DNA of 64,000 nt from Terebella lapidaria (GCA_949152475.1 OX424564.1:39430165-39494164), one strand, 5' to 3'; shown: positions 47,131 through 59,770, counted from the stretch's first letter. The notes: generated by a model not told the origin, from the letters alone. Numbers and translations are program-made.

Positions 47131-49627
47131 TTAGCCCAAGGGCTAAGAAAGGTTACCGGACAATATACATTTTAGATATTAGCCTTTTGTCCAGTGACCT
47201 TGAAAATAAAGTCACTGATAAATTCAAGGCCATGAAATTTTTAACAAATATATCACTTCTAGTATGTCCACAATAAATTCCTAAGCTGTAAAGTCGATAA
47301 TAAGTGAGACATTAGCCATTCTGTGATGTGACCTTGAAAATGAGGTCAAAGTTCAAGTTCAAGGTCATGAAAATATTCAGTATATATCATTCCTCTATAT
47401 TCGCAATTGATTCCTATGCTGTAAATGTAAGTATCAATCTATTACCACCAATACAATCAGATTTTGATGATGCCAATAAGAAACGTAAAATACTACATTT
47501 TGCAATAGAAACAAACAAAGCCCGACCAAATAGTTTATCCAAAGACACACTGGCGTCTTCAGGGGCAGACAATGTGTTAAATGTAGTTGTTTCTACTGTA
47601 CACCAGATGGAATTAGTATACAACTGCCCAACAACCTATGAAAATAATTTAGAAATCCGAATCTAACCCCATGGAATAGATACATGACAAGTACAAAAGT
47701 ACCCAATCACAAGCCCGAAGGCTACTGAGTTGATGGTATCCTCGGGGACAGATTTAACGTCCGCCAGCAGTGACACCGACTCAATGGTATAAATGTAAGT
47801 ATCAATCTATTACCACCAATACAATCAAATTTTGATGATGCTAATAAGAAACGTAAAATACAACATTTTGCAATAGAAACAAAGCCCGACCAAATAGTTT
47901 ATCCAAACACACACTGGCGTCATCAGAGGCAGATGTAAAGATGATAATAAGCGACATATTAGCCATTTTGTTCTCTGACCTTGAAAATGGAATCAAAGGT
48001 CAAATTCTAGATCACGAAAATATTCAGCATACATCATTTCCTATATGTTCACTATGGACCCCTAAGCTGTAAATTTGATAAGCGAGATATAAGCCATTTT
48101 GTATTCTGACCTTGAAAATAAAAAGACTAACCTTGAAATTTAGGTCAAGGGTGAAATTCAAGGTCACTAGAATATTCAGCATATATCATTTCCTATATGT
48201 TCACAATTGATTCCTAAGCTGCAAAGTCGCTAATAAGCAAGATATTGGCCATTTTGTCCTGCGACCTTGAAAATGAGGTCAAAGGTCAAATTCAAGGTCA
48301 CGAGAATATTCAGCATATATCATTTCCTATATGTTCACAATTGATTCCTAAGCTGTCAAGTTGAGAATAAGCGAGATATTGGCAATTTTGTCCTGTGACC
48401 TTGGAAATGAGGTTAAAGGTCAAATTCAAGGTCATGAGAATATTCAGCATATATCATTTCCTATATATGTTCACAATGGATTCCTAAGCTGTAAAGTCGA
48501 TAATAAGCGAGATATTAGCCATTTTGTCCTGTGACCTTGAAAATGAGGTCAAAGGTCAAATTCAAGGTCACAAGAATATTCAGCATATATCATTTCCTAT
48601 ATGTTCACAATTGATTTCTAAGCTGTAAAGTTGATAATAAGCGATATATTAGCCATTTTGTCCTGTGACCTTGAAAATGAGGTCAAAGGTCAAATTCAAG
48701 GTCACGAGAATATTCAGCATATATCATTTCCTATATGTCCACAATTGATTCCTAGTCTCTAGTCTCAATATTAAGTGAGATATTAGGCTTAATGTGTCCC
48801 ATTATAAAGCATAGGAAAATTTAACATGGGAAAGTCACATCTGGGCCGAGTTTGGGCCCAAAATGGCCCACTTCGAATGATTCAAGGGCAATGAAATTTA
48901 TACATGTCACAGGGGTACATATGAGGAGTGTTATGCATCAATAAGAAGAAAAGTTACTGAACAGATTTTGAGAAAACGATCGTCAAAGTCCAAAATTGGC
49001 CATTTTTCGACGAAAATGGTCGTTCTGACCTTGAAACCGAGGTCAGGGGTCAAATTCAAGGTCACGAGAATATTCAGTATATATCATTTCCTATATGTCC
49101 ACAATTGATTCCTAGTCTCTAATCTCAATATTAAGTGAGATATTAGGCGTAATGTGTCCCATTATGAAGCATAGGAGAGTTTAACATGGGAAAGTCCTAT
49201 CTGGGCCGAGTTTGGGCCAAAATGGCCCACTTCGAGCGATTCAAGCGCGACGAAACTGATACACATCACAGGAGTACATATGAGGAGTGTTATGTATCAA
49301 AAAGAAAAAAAGTTACTGAACAGATTTTGAGAAAATGGCCGCCAAAGTCCAAAATCAGGCATTTTTCGTCGAAAATGGCCGCAATTTTGAAAAAAATGCG
49401 AAAATCAAAAAACTAAAAAAAACCTTTCCTGGGAATATTTTTAGGTATTTTAGTGCAAAATTTCAGAAAGATCGGACCGTATACTTTAAAGATAAAAATG
49501 TGAACGGACGGACGACGGACGGACGGACGGACGACGGACGACGGACGCAACGCCATGCCAATAGGTTATCGGACCAAAATCCAAAATTGACCGTTTTTCG
49601 ACGAAAACGGCTGCCATTTTGAAAAAA
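47131..49627 (+). mobile_element. Family 1 element, subfamily A2, with gene-like insert, truncated tail
   Basis: Head at 47131; this is the right copy of the tandem duplication up to about 48390 and then continues with its own units. The microsatellite at 49503-49545 leads to GGTTATCGGACCAAAA at 49564, where the tail hairpin is cut and joined to outer-element sequence (CCAAAATTGACCG...TTTTGAAAAAA). Confidence 0.7.
47426..47939 (+). pseudogene. Gene-like insert, copy 5
   Basis: Duplicate of copy 4 at an offset of exactly 2,221 bp, with single-base differences in the second block (GATGCTAAT; CCAAACACAC). Confidence 0.5.
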
Positions 49628-50787
49628 TTAGCCCAAGGGCTAAGATAGGTTACCGGACGATTTTGGTTTCAAGCATTGTAGGTGACATATGATTTTGAGA
49701 TTTACCAGTCAAGGTCATCTTTGTGAATCTCAATGTCACCATCAGGTATGCTGCATATGACTTCGTATGTTCATAATACAAACATATAAGTTTTATCAAC
49801 AAGTATTTCGTGTGTAGAGGCCAATTTCAGATTTTGAGAATCGCCCTTCAAGGTCTTTAAGGTCAAGTTCAAGGTCACCAAAAAATGTGCCATTTATACA
49901 TGACTTTTTTACAGGCTTATATACAATCCTTACCTGTATGTGCAAAAGTTTATGCTTCAGAGGCCACTTTCAAGATTTCATGTCAGACATTTAGCACTCA
50001 AGGTCATCCAAGGTCAAAATCAAGGTCATCATTAGTTGTTCCATATATGACTTCCTATATGTTCATAATGCAAACTGAAGCTCTATATACATGCATTTCA
50101 TCTGTAGAGGCAAATTTGGGCATTTTTTTCACCCAAAAATGGCTGTTTTGACCTTTCAAGGTCATCAAAGGTCAAATTCAAGGTCACCTCCCAACTCGCT
50201 ATATATGACTTCCTATTTGAAAGTGCCAATATCTAAGCTCTATCTTCAAGCGTACTATGAGTACAGTCCTGGCAGCTCCCATTATGAAGGAAAAAAGTGC
50301 CGAAAATTTTCTAAGTCCAAAATTTTTTTCAAAGGGTGAAAATTTTTTTTTTGTCTAGAAATGACCCAAAATGAATAGTAACACGATTTGGGGCAAACAA
50401 AATTTTTTTCGCCGACCCGTCAAAAATTTGAAATGGCCGCCACATGGAGACCGGCGATTCAAGGGCAACAAAACTTATACACATCATAAAGGTACATAAG
50501 GGGAATATTTCGAAACAATAATCTCAAAACTGATCAGACAGATTTTGAGAAAATGGCCGCCATAGTCCAAAATTGACCATTTTTCGTCAAAAATGGCCGC
50601 CCTTTTGAGAAAAATGCGAAAATCAAAAAACTAAAAAATAACCCCCTCTTGAAATATTTTTAGGCAACTTTGTGCAAAATTTCAGGAAAATCCGCCTGTA
50701 AACTTTAAAGATAAAAATGTGGACGGACGACGGACGACGGACGCAACGCGACGGCAATAGGTTATCGGACCATAGGTCCGGTAACAT
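49628..50787 (+). mobile_element. Family 1B element, complete and compact
   Basis: Head hairpin at 49628 and tail hairpin at 50760-50786 (last bases GTAACAT). This 1.16-kb copy lacks both MITEs of the 26477 copy and so supplies their empty sites. The outer sequence resumes with AAAAAATGCAAAAATC. Confidence 0.8.
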
Positions 50788-50808
50788 AAAAAATGCAAAA
50801 ATCAAAAA

Positions 50809-52120
50809 TTAGCCCAAAGGCTAAGATAGGTTACCGGACAATTTTGGTTTGGCCATGGCAGCATTGGCAGGTAACAGACCTTGAGATTTACCAATCAAGG
50901 TTCGCAGTGTAAACATATGACCTTGGGATTTACCAATCAAGGTCATCCGTATGAACTTCGATGTTACCATTACATGTATGTGTGCGGCATATGATATTCT
51001 ATATTTTGGGTGGAATCGTTTAGGCCGCTCAGGTCAATTTACACATTCCAAGTCAGACATTTGGCACTCAAGGTCATCTGACGTCAAGTTCAAGGTCATC
51101 ATTAGTTGTGCCATATATGTCTTCCTATATGTTCATAATGCAAACATGAGCTCTATCTGCAAGCATTTCATCTACGGAGGCAAATCTGGGCATTTTTTGA
51201 CCCCAAAATGGCTGTTTTGACCTTTCAAGGTCATCGAAGGTCAAATTCAAGGTCAACACACAAGGCGCCATATATGACTTCCCATTTGAAAGTGCCAATT
51301 TCTAAGCTCTATCTTCAAGCGTTCTATGAGTACAGTCTTTTCTAAGTCCAAAATTTTTTTCAAAGGGTGAAAACTTTTTTGTGCCTAGAAATGGCCCAAA
51401 ATGGATAGTAATGCGATTTGGGGCGAAAAAATTTTTTTTCGCCGACTCGTCAAAAATTCAAAATGGCCGCCACACTGAGATCGGCGATTCAAGGGCAACA
51501 AAACTTATACACGTCACAGAGGTATATAAGAGGAATCTTTTTAAGCAAAAATCTCAAAACTGATCAGACAGTTTTTGAGAAAATACAGACCAGGTGCAAA
51601 TTTGAGCGTTTTTCGACCCAAAAACGGCTGTTTTGACCTTTCAAGGTCATCCAAGGTCAAATTCAAGGTCACCACGCAAGTCGCCATATATGACTTCCCA
51701 TTTGAAAGTGCCAATTTCTAAGCTCTATCTTCAAGCGTTCTAGGAGTACAGTCCGGACAGCTCCCATTATGAAGGATAAAAGTGCCGAAAATTTTCTAAG
51801 TCCAAAATTTTTTTCAAAGGGTGAAAAAATTTTTTTGCCCTAGAAATGGCCCAAAATGGATAGTAATGCGATTTGGGGCGAAAAAAAAATTTTTCGCCGA
51901 CCCGCCAAAAATTCAAAATGGCCGCCACACGGAAACCGGCGAATTTAGGGCAACCAAACTTATTACATATCACAGAGGTATATGAGGGGAATCTTTTGAA
52001 ACCAAAAACTCAAAACTGATCAGACAGTTTTTGAGAAAATGGCCGTCAAAGTCCAAAATTGAGCGTTTTTCGACAAAAACGGCCGCCATTTTGAAAAAAA
52101 TGCGAAAATCAAAAAACAAA
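50809..52120 (+). mobile_element. Family 1B element, 5' segment
   Basis: The head TTAGCC-CAAA-GGCTAA at 50809 is followed by GGTTACCGGACAATTTTGG. The body repeats a module with AGTGCCAATTTCTAAGCTC and CAGCTCCCATTATGAAGG. It breaks at 52120 in AAAAAACAAA where family 5 is inserted; its tail is probably within 55886-56076. Confidence 0.65.
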
Positions 52121-55100
52121 CAAGGGCCACTGGCCTCAAAGGAAGAGCTTTGAAAATGTTTGCACAAAACTATTTAAAAACCCTTGAATATTGTATTTGA
52201 TTTGGTACATATATGTTGTGGCCATATTGTAACTCTACTGGGCAGAATCTATACCTTGTTGGGCCAATAAATTTGTCATGTAACTATTTTCTTGTCATGT
52301 AACTATTTTTATTGTGGTCAATAATAGACTTAACTAGTAAAACTAATGATAATCTATTCGGTTAGTCATGACTGGATAGAACTTTTTAGGGCCCGAGTGA
52401 GTCGGAAATTTCCGAACTGGGTACCTGTGTCGTCTGACCCGACCCGTCCAAATATATAGCAAAATTTGAATGATACTCACTGAAGCAATTTGTAACACGT
52501 AAACGCCAGACATTGATCTTTGACACATATTATTTGTTTCGTCAGTAATTACCGGTATTTTCAAGTTTGAGAAAGATCACAATGTCATGACCTCATAAAA
52601 CTATCGTTTTTTTTCCTGATGATTTCCTTGTCATTCTTGTGATTTTACTAGTGTTTATCACAAATATTCAAAACTATATCTTTATTTGTTCTCAAATACG
52701 AGTAACAAAATTCCGATCCAGGTAATTGTATGACCCGCCCCGAATTTGGGTACCTGTCGACTCGTCTGGGCCCCAGAACCTTTACATTGTTGAACCCAAT
52801 AATAAATGTTTCTTGTAATAATTATTTTTATTGTGGCCAATAAGACTTAATCAATAAAACTAATGTTACTTATTCCGTTACAGCCATGAAATCTCTACAA
52901 GTCAGAAGCTTTACCTTGTTGAACACGTTTAAAAATCACCCGACTATTTTTGGGACCAATGTGTAAGATTTTCAAGGTTCTGATTATGTTTTTCTGATTT
53001 AGGAGGCACAATGTTTTTTGAGCTTTAGTCTTAGATTTAAATTTCTTTATGGATTTTTTTTCAGTGTTTTGATTTGTACTGCAGAGACATTTCAGTAACT
53101 TGTCTGCATTTCCAATAATTCATGTCATGCATGAAAGCTTATGAATGCGTACATGAATGCGATCATGTTTCTCCTTGCCCAAATGTTGGTTTGAAGATCA
53201 GCGTACATGTTGTGTCAGTGTGCAGTGTGTAGTGTCAGCTGCCAAATACTGAAGTAGCCCAGGCACACCCCCCACCCCGAATCGCCGCTCGTGTGACTGC
53301 TATCAAAATCAGCACTGACAATTCTCGTCGGCAATATGAAACTATCATAAACATGATAAAAGTGCTAGATCTAGTATCCATTTGTTTCTGCTTATTTTAG
53401 TAGGAAACTAAGTTTTTTCCCGTGTAAAAGCTCCGCAAATCTGCCAAGTTTTGTTTGTTTCCGACTGTTCCTTTTAGTCAAATCTCGTTGAAATCTCGCT
53501 TCACTTCAATGGCATTTTTAATTAAATTCCCCCATAAACAAGCTTTCGGTGGTGATATTTTTATGAAGTATTACCAGTGAAGTAGGAAAGAGTCATAGAA
53601 AAGACCATTTATTTGGGTCGTAACAAGTATTTCCACAAATACCGCAATAAAGTTGGACGATCTCTTGGCGGCTGGCATTTTGACCTTGACCCTGCAGCAC
53701 TTTTTGGGGCAGTACGCTAATTGGCGGGACTCGCTCACGTGATCATTTGCATATCATTATATCCACGTGTATTTCATAAACATGTGGGTGTGTCCGCCAA
53801 GACAGCTTCCCGATTGGACTATTCAGTGACTCTCTGGCTGGCGGGCCGACTGCCGTGACTGCTTATCGGGGCCACACGAGAATTGAATTTGCCCACTGGA
53901 ATATGGAATACCACCACTAACACATAATTATTATGTTGCCGTATCAACTTGTTTTTCATTGTTGCAATACCATACTGTATCTATATATTGTGCGGAATGT
54001 ATATCCAAAACTTTGAGTGCATATGATTGCAAGAAAGCACTGTTCCAGTGGAGATCAAAACGGGAGTGGTGATGGGTATGAAACGGTGACATACAAAAAA
54101 AAAAACGGTCGGAACACACGTCTCCTGGGATTATTATCGCTAATAACTTATTACATTAACCATGATTAGGTACACGGGCGTCATTTTCCTCCCAACGGGC
54201 TCCGGGCCCTCCCAATTAGCCACAGTTGAATAGCCTGTTGTGGTTCCAAGTGGCACTTTCAAGAATGTAAACAAAAGAAAAAATTCAAAAATCCAAAAAA
54301 AAAAATCAGCCCAAAGGCTAAGATAGGTTACCGGACAATTTTGGTTTGGCCATGGCAGCATTGGCAGGTAACAGACCTTGAGATTTACCAATCAAGGTTC
54401 GCAGTGTAAACATATGACCTTGGGATTTACCAATCAAGGTCATCCGTATGAACTTCGATGTAACCATCACATGTATGTGTGCGGCATTTGATATTCTATA
54501 TGTTGGGTGGAATCATTTAGGCCGCTCAGGTCAATTTACACATTCCAAGTCAGACATTTGGCACTCAAGGTCATCTGACGTCAAGTTCAAGGTCATCATT
54601 AGTTGTGCCATATATGTCTTCCTATATGTTCATAATGCAAACAGGAGCTCTATCTGCAAGCATTTCATCTACAAAGGCAAATCTGGGCATTTTTTGACCC
54701 CAAAATGGCTGTTTTGACCTTTCAAGGTCATCCAAGGTCAAATTCAAGGTCACCACACAAGTCGCCATATATGACTTCCGATTTGAAAGTGCCAATTTCT
54801 AAGCTCTATCTTCAAGCGTTCTATGAGTACAGTCCTGACAGCTCCCATTATGAAGGAAAAAAGTGCCGAAAATTTTCTAAGTCCAAAATTTTTTTCAAAG
54901 GGTGAAAATTTTTTTTTGCCTAGAAATGGCCCAAAATGGATAGTAATGTTATTTGGGGCGAAAAATTTTTTTTTCGCCGACTCGTCAAAAATTCAAAATG
55001 GCCGCCACACTGAGATCGGCGATTCAAGGGCAACAAAACTTATACACGTCGCAGAGGTATATAAGAGGAATCTTTTTAAGCAAAAATCTCAAAACTGATC

Positions 55101-55885
55101 AGAGAGTTTTTGAGAAAATACAGACCAGGTGCAAATTTGAGCGTTTTTCGACCCAAAAATGGCTGTTTTGACCTTTCAAGGTCATCCAAGGTCAAATTCA
55201 AGGTCACCACACAAGTCGCCATATATGACTTCCCATTTGAAAGTGCCAATTTCTAAGCTCTATCTTCAAGCGTTCTATGAGTACAGTCCGGACAGCTCCC
55301 ATTATGAAGGGAAAAAGTGCCGAAAATTTTCTAAGTCCAAAATTTTTTTCAAAGGGTGAAAATTTTTTTTTGCTCTAGAAATGGCCCAAAATGGATAGTA
55401 ATGCGATCTGGGGCGAAAAAATTTTTTTTCGCCGACCCGCCAAAAATTCAAAATGGCCGCCACACGAAAACCGGCAGATTTAGGGCAACCAAACTTATAC
55501 ATATCACAGAGGTATATGAGGGGAATCTTTTGAAACCAAAAACTCAAAACTGATCAGACAGTTTTTGAGAAAATGGCCGTCAAAGTCCAAAATTCAGCGT
55601 TTTTCGACAAAAACGGCCGCCATTTTGAAAAAAATGCGAAAATCAAAAAACAAAAAAATACCTCCTTCTCAAAATATTTTTAGGCATTTTTGTGCAAAAT
55701 TTCAGAAAGATTCGATCGTTAACTTTAAAGATAAAAATGTTAACGCCGGACGGACGGACGGACGGACGGACGGACGGACGGACGGACGGCTAGACGGACG
55801 ACGGACGCAACGCCATGCCAATAGGTTATCGGACCAAAGGTCCGGTAACCTAACAACATCATAGAGGAAGAGCCCTGCTCTTCCT
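52121..55885 (+). mobile_element. Family 5 element, with nested 1B copy
   Basis: The head CAAGGGCCACTGGCCTC at 52121 has a short GGCC-ACT-GGCC hairpin, followed by the TIR AGGAAGAGC (52140-52148). The tail at 55865-55885 is the perfect hairpin AGGAAGAGC-CCT-GCTCTTCCT. The host 1B sequence is uninterrupted across the two ends (AAAACAAA then AAAAAATACCTCC). The interior includes family 2-like 145-bp units (about 52190-52380 and 52780-52930), then roughly 1.3 kb of sequence I do not recognise (52960-54290). A 1B copy is nested at 54306-55851. Confidence 0.65.
54306..55851 (+). mobile_element. Family 1B element, complete
   Basis: The head TCAGCC-CAAA-GGCTAA is at 54306 after an A run. Two 454-bp tandem modules follow (e.g. 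CAAAATGGCTGTTTTGACC near 54701 and 55155), then a (GACG)n tract (55748-55790) and the tail hairpin 55824-55850. Copies at 60403 and 62564 are very similar. Confidence 0.85.
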
Positions 55886-56249
55886 AAAAAATACCTCCTT
55901 CTCAAAATATTTTTAGGCATTTTTGTGCAAAATTTCAGAAAGATTTGATCATTAACTTTAAAGATAAAAATGTTAACGCCGGACGGACGGCGGGACGGAC
56001 GGACGGACGGCTAGACGGACGGACGACGGACGCAACGCCATGCCAATAGGTTATCGGACCAAAGGTCCGGTAACCTAAAAACTAAAAAATACCTCCCTCT
56101 CGAAATATTTTTAGGCATTTTTGTGCAAAATTTCTGAAAAATTCGATCGTAAACTTTAAAGATAAAATTGTTGACGGACGACGACGACGACGACGACGCC
56201 GGACGCATCGCCATGCCAATAGGTTACGGACCATAGGCCCAGTAACCTA
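55886..56249 (+). mobile_element. Two family 1 tails in series
   Basis: 55886-56076 and 56077-56249 each hold TACCTCC...GGCATTTTTGTGCAAAATTTC, a GACG/ACG microsatellite and a tail hairpin (56049-56075, and an eroded one at about 56222-56248). They are probably the resumed ends of outer elements. Confidence 0.65.
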
Positions 56250-57742
56250 AAAATTTAAGCGCCACCGCCTCCAGCAAAAGCCTCCAAAACAGTTCTTTGT
56301 ATTAACCATGTTAACCAGAAGAGTGTGTTGTTTCAAACTGATATTGCCGAACTGCTTATTTCTTGATTTATGTTCATTTGTAACTATATAATTGAAGCAA
56401 ACACATATATGCCATCCATATGCTTATATACTAATGGTTATGCGAATGAAATATGGAAATTGTGCATTTATTGAACATATCACCAATAGGTGTTTTTCAC
56501 TACAATATTTTACAACATAATTTACTAGTAGCACCAAAAGAGTGCTATATTATGTAGTTCATAGAAATTACTGGCATACATTCCAATTTGATCGAAAATG
56601 ATAGTATAAATATTTTTACATTATCAAAAGCAACTTCATCTATCATAAATGTGATATAATCCCATGAGCAATTGCCGAATAATGTGCAGAACACTCCACG
56701 ATACCACCCCTCTTGCTCGCGGTGTGTGGGGGCTGGAATCGCGGAGTGTTAAGAATTGAGCCTTTGTAGCAAACCTTGTGTCTTGCGAGTATCATATATA
56801 TATTCCGACACTCAATGCAATACCTTTTATATGATTATTCCGTACCAAGCTATTAAAAAAGTTAGAAATTCAACATTACTCACGTTTCCAGCCATGCTTA
56901 TTCACCATAAGAGTGCCTTCATACACCACAAGAGTGCATCATCGCTGAAAGAGTGCTTAAAAACTCTGTAAGAGTGAAGATCGCACTTACACCGTGATAA
57001 AAACAATTCTCTGCATGAATTTACTGGACTAATTCCAAATCTATTGCATTGTTTTCAAGCAAATGGTATTTAAAAGAGAATCCTTCAAAATGTTGACTAA
57101 CTTACCTGACGATTCACCCTTGAATTTTGTGATGCCTCCCGACATAGGTCAACCTCAGGTGGCCATTTAAAAATAACATTTTGGAGGACCACTTACAATA
57201 CACCAGCTACAGAATCCACCGTGAAGTAAGTCTTATCATTAAGCCCTAACGACAACAAAGAGGTAGAAATGCGTCAGGATTTGCAAGGATCCAGAACACC
57301 ATTACACACCAGTGTGAGCTAGGTGTGTATCATCTCCACAGACTTGTGTTACACTCTCGACCTGACCCCATCCTGTCTCTGCTTGGCTCGGTATTCACTT
57401 CTCCCCCAATCTCGGCCGAATGTGCAGCGAAAGGCCAGCTTCAACAAACATCAATCAATAACACATGTGAACTTTGGAGGATATTTGATGTTTCGAATAA
57501 AACTAGATCCAAATTCTATTTTGGTTGTATCTAAATCCAGGTAGGATTCCCAAAAATCCCACTAATAATACATATAACACATATCTAACATTGAAATAGT
57601 TTATCAATAATTTACCGAACAATTTTTATACAAAATAGAGTGGCACATTGAAACATTCCAAAAATGGCCGCGACTTCTTGGAATATTCGACACATATTGA
57701 TAAAAAAATTTATGGAGTAAGACACAAGATAAGAAGACATAC
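56250..57742. other. Intergenic or 3' region of ZC3H3, no exon assigned
   Basis: AT-rich to about 56640. An imperfect palindrome lies at 56690-56750. AGAGTGC recurs at least five times between 56529 and 56990. The last coding exon and 3' UTR of ZC3H3 should lie here on the minus strand; a GC-richer patch at about 57320-57440 is a weak candidate that I cannot confirm. Confidence 0.4.
56690..56750. repeat. Imperfect palindrome
   Basis: AACACTCCACGAT at 56690-56702 pairs with ATCGCGGAGTGTT at 56738-56750 with one mismatch; further pairing of ACCCC with GGGGG is possible inside. Confidence 0.65.
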
Positions 57743-59770
57743 TTGTGCCAGCATTAACTGAACCATGGCGCGTGGCATCCTGTGTTTCTATGGCGATGAA
57801 GGCAGGAAGTGTTCTGTGCTTCAGGGGCAGCGATAAGTCGTCTTCCTCGCGGAACGTCACTTCCTCCCGGGGTATCACATCCACACGAGGCTGCTTCGGT
57901 GCACAGCTGGACACAACACAGAATGGTACCAGTGGAAGTATGTAACTACTAGTGTATAAATATCAAATACCTTACTCTATATAGCACCAACATATGACCT
58001 GGAACTGTCACAAAGACCTGGGAACACAATGAGAATGCTGCATGATCAATCACAGACAATCCATGTACCTCTGTACAGCTTCCACAGCTCTTCTCTTTCT
58101 CCCTGACTGGTTTCTGACATGCTTGAGAGGACATCGGCGGCCGAGAGCACACTTGCCATTGGTGATGTACTCCGCACACATAAAGCTGTGCTTCTTGGTA
58201 CACTTCAATGGAATAGAATCAACACTAAGTCATCAACGGAGTACAGACAATTAATTTAACAGACCGATTTCTGACTCTTTGTAAGTCTTAAAATAACGAG
58301 CAATTCAAACATGAGTCCCGAGCTACATGAGCTAACTAGTGTGGACTGTTGACATGTTTATGACATGTGAGTGTGAGTTACATACCTGATCCCCGAGAGT
58401 GCAGAAACCCTGCACAAAATCTCGGCAGAGCTCTGCATCCTTAGCGACATTGCTATGGAGATAGGGGCAGTTGTCACGACTACATAGACCACGGAGGAAA
58501 AACTGACAGACCGGCATCTTCTCCTTGGTGACGCGGTGAGAGAACGGACAGTCCGTGACACCACAGCGCCCACGCAGGAACCTGTAGACAGCAGGCGGGT
58601 ACAGGTCAATGACTCAATATGGAAAACATCTAGCAATCACTGGGACACTTGGTTATGCACTCAACAAAAATGTCAATGCCCTATTTGACATATATAAAAT
58701 AGTTGACCCGATGCGTTTAAATCACTGCAAAATCGACAACAATAGATATATGTATAGTACATGTATTGCAAATATCGCCCATGTTGGACAGACAACTTCG
58801 AACTATGTTACAACTACATGTACAGTGACAAAGATGTTCATTGGTTTAGAGACCCACTATCGTAGTGACTCTGAGGTGAGACAGACCTGGTACAGACGGC
58901 CACGCGGTCAGGGTCATGGATGTGCTTGCACTGGCTGCCACGGTTACACCGGCCAAAGCGCTGGTAGTACAGGCAGTAGGAGGGTGTCGGTGGCGTGACT
59001 TTCCGATAACGCGCCTGCTGAGCTGTCTGGATGCTTCTCTGCAGAGCTCGACTGAAAAACACAATCTCAATCATTAACCTTGTTGTCAGTCTACTGTTAA
59101 TGTAATATTTCTGACATGACATCATTTCCATGAAATATCACTTTTGAGACTTTGCAGGCATTTCAGATTTGTATGAAGTTTAGCGGTCAGTGAGTATTTT
59201 GTTGAAAATTTGTGCTTTCCTTGTCTGTACAATCCTACAAACCTTGCCACCTTCTGCCTGTTGTCAGCCTTCAGACGTCGAGTGACCACACCGCTGGTTG
59301 TAGACAGCTGTCTGCCTGATGAGATCGTATTCTGCACCTTGTATTTGTTTGGTTTCAAACCTGCAATACACAGTACAAGTGTCACTCGCATCACTAAAGA
59401 TATTTATAACACAATCACACAAACACAAATGTAAGATAGTGGATAACAGCTCACCCATCCTCCTGAGTGAAGTCCCAGTATTCCTGTAGCTCCTCCCCTT
59501 GATCACCACGGTGTTTCCATGGTTACCATGTCTATGCACATGTCCCGGACGACGGTCTAACTTCAGGGAGACCGATAATCTGAAAACAGTTTACAACAGA
59601 GTGTTGTTAAAAGGTTGGGAACTCAAGGATTGGTTTTGTGGGGCGAGAAATGACACCGACCTTGGCGAAGTTTTTCCACCCCGTCTGTGGCCTCTAGCTC
59701 GTGAAGAAGTGGTGAGTTTAACGTACTTGAACTTGTCGTGGCTTGCATTGATGACTCGTCGTCCGAGGAC
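57743..59770 (-). CDS. ZC3H3: ZC3H3 (Smicl) CCCH zinc-finger protein, seven internal exons
   Basis: ZC3H3 is a nuclear CCCH protein linked to mRNA polyadenylation and export. Minus-strand exons, 5' to 3': 59661-59770, 59455-59579, 59243-59360, 58887-59051, 58386-58581, 58069-58202, 57743-57906. All junctions have AG acceptors and GT donors, and phases agree (337 codons in total). Exon 4 starts SRALQRSIQTAQQARYRKV and has finger 1 (C-x8-C-x5-C-x3-H, CLYYQRFGRCNRGSQCKHIH). Finger 2 (CTRFLRGRCGVTDCPFSH) spans the exon 4/5 junction. Finger 3 is CQFFLRGLCSRDNCPYLH. Finger 4 (CRDFVQGFCTLGDQ|CTKKH) spans the exon 5/6 junction. Finger 5 is CAEYITNGKCALGRRCPLKH. All metal ligands are present. The last exon seen ends LPAFIAIETQDATRHGSVNAG, like the LPSFIAL tail region of vertebrate ZC3H3. 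N-terminal exons are not in the window, and the stop codon is not found. The upstream intron or flank is filled by mobile elements. Confidence 0.9.

Larger units (their letters stand above)
43949..48390 (+). repeat. 2,221-bp tandem duplication
   Basis: Positions about 43949-46169 and 46170-48390 are near-identical with a constant offset of 2,221 bp. I see about half a dozen differences by eye, e.g. CCTATATGTCCACA versus CCTATATGTCCCCA and GATGCCAATAAG versus GATGCTAATAAG. The breakpoints fall inside homologous 134-bp units at GCAATTTTG followed by CCCTGTGACC or TCCTGTGACC. That is what unequal crossing-over between units would leave. Confidence 0.85.

Noticed and set aside
57320-57440. Last coding exon of ZC3H3
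   Set aside because: Two different acceptors give different short C-termini in the required phase and neither resembles the family, so no exon was called.
58609-58998. 129-codon plus-strand ORF opposite ZC3H3
   Set aside because: Antisense shadow of the exon at 58887-59051 plus intron.
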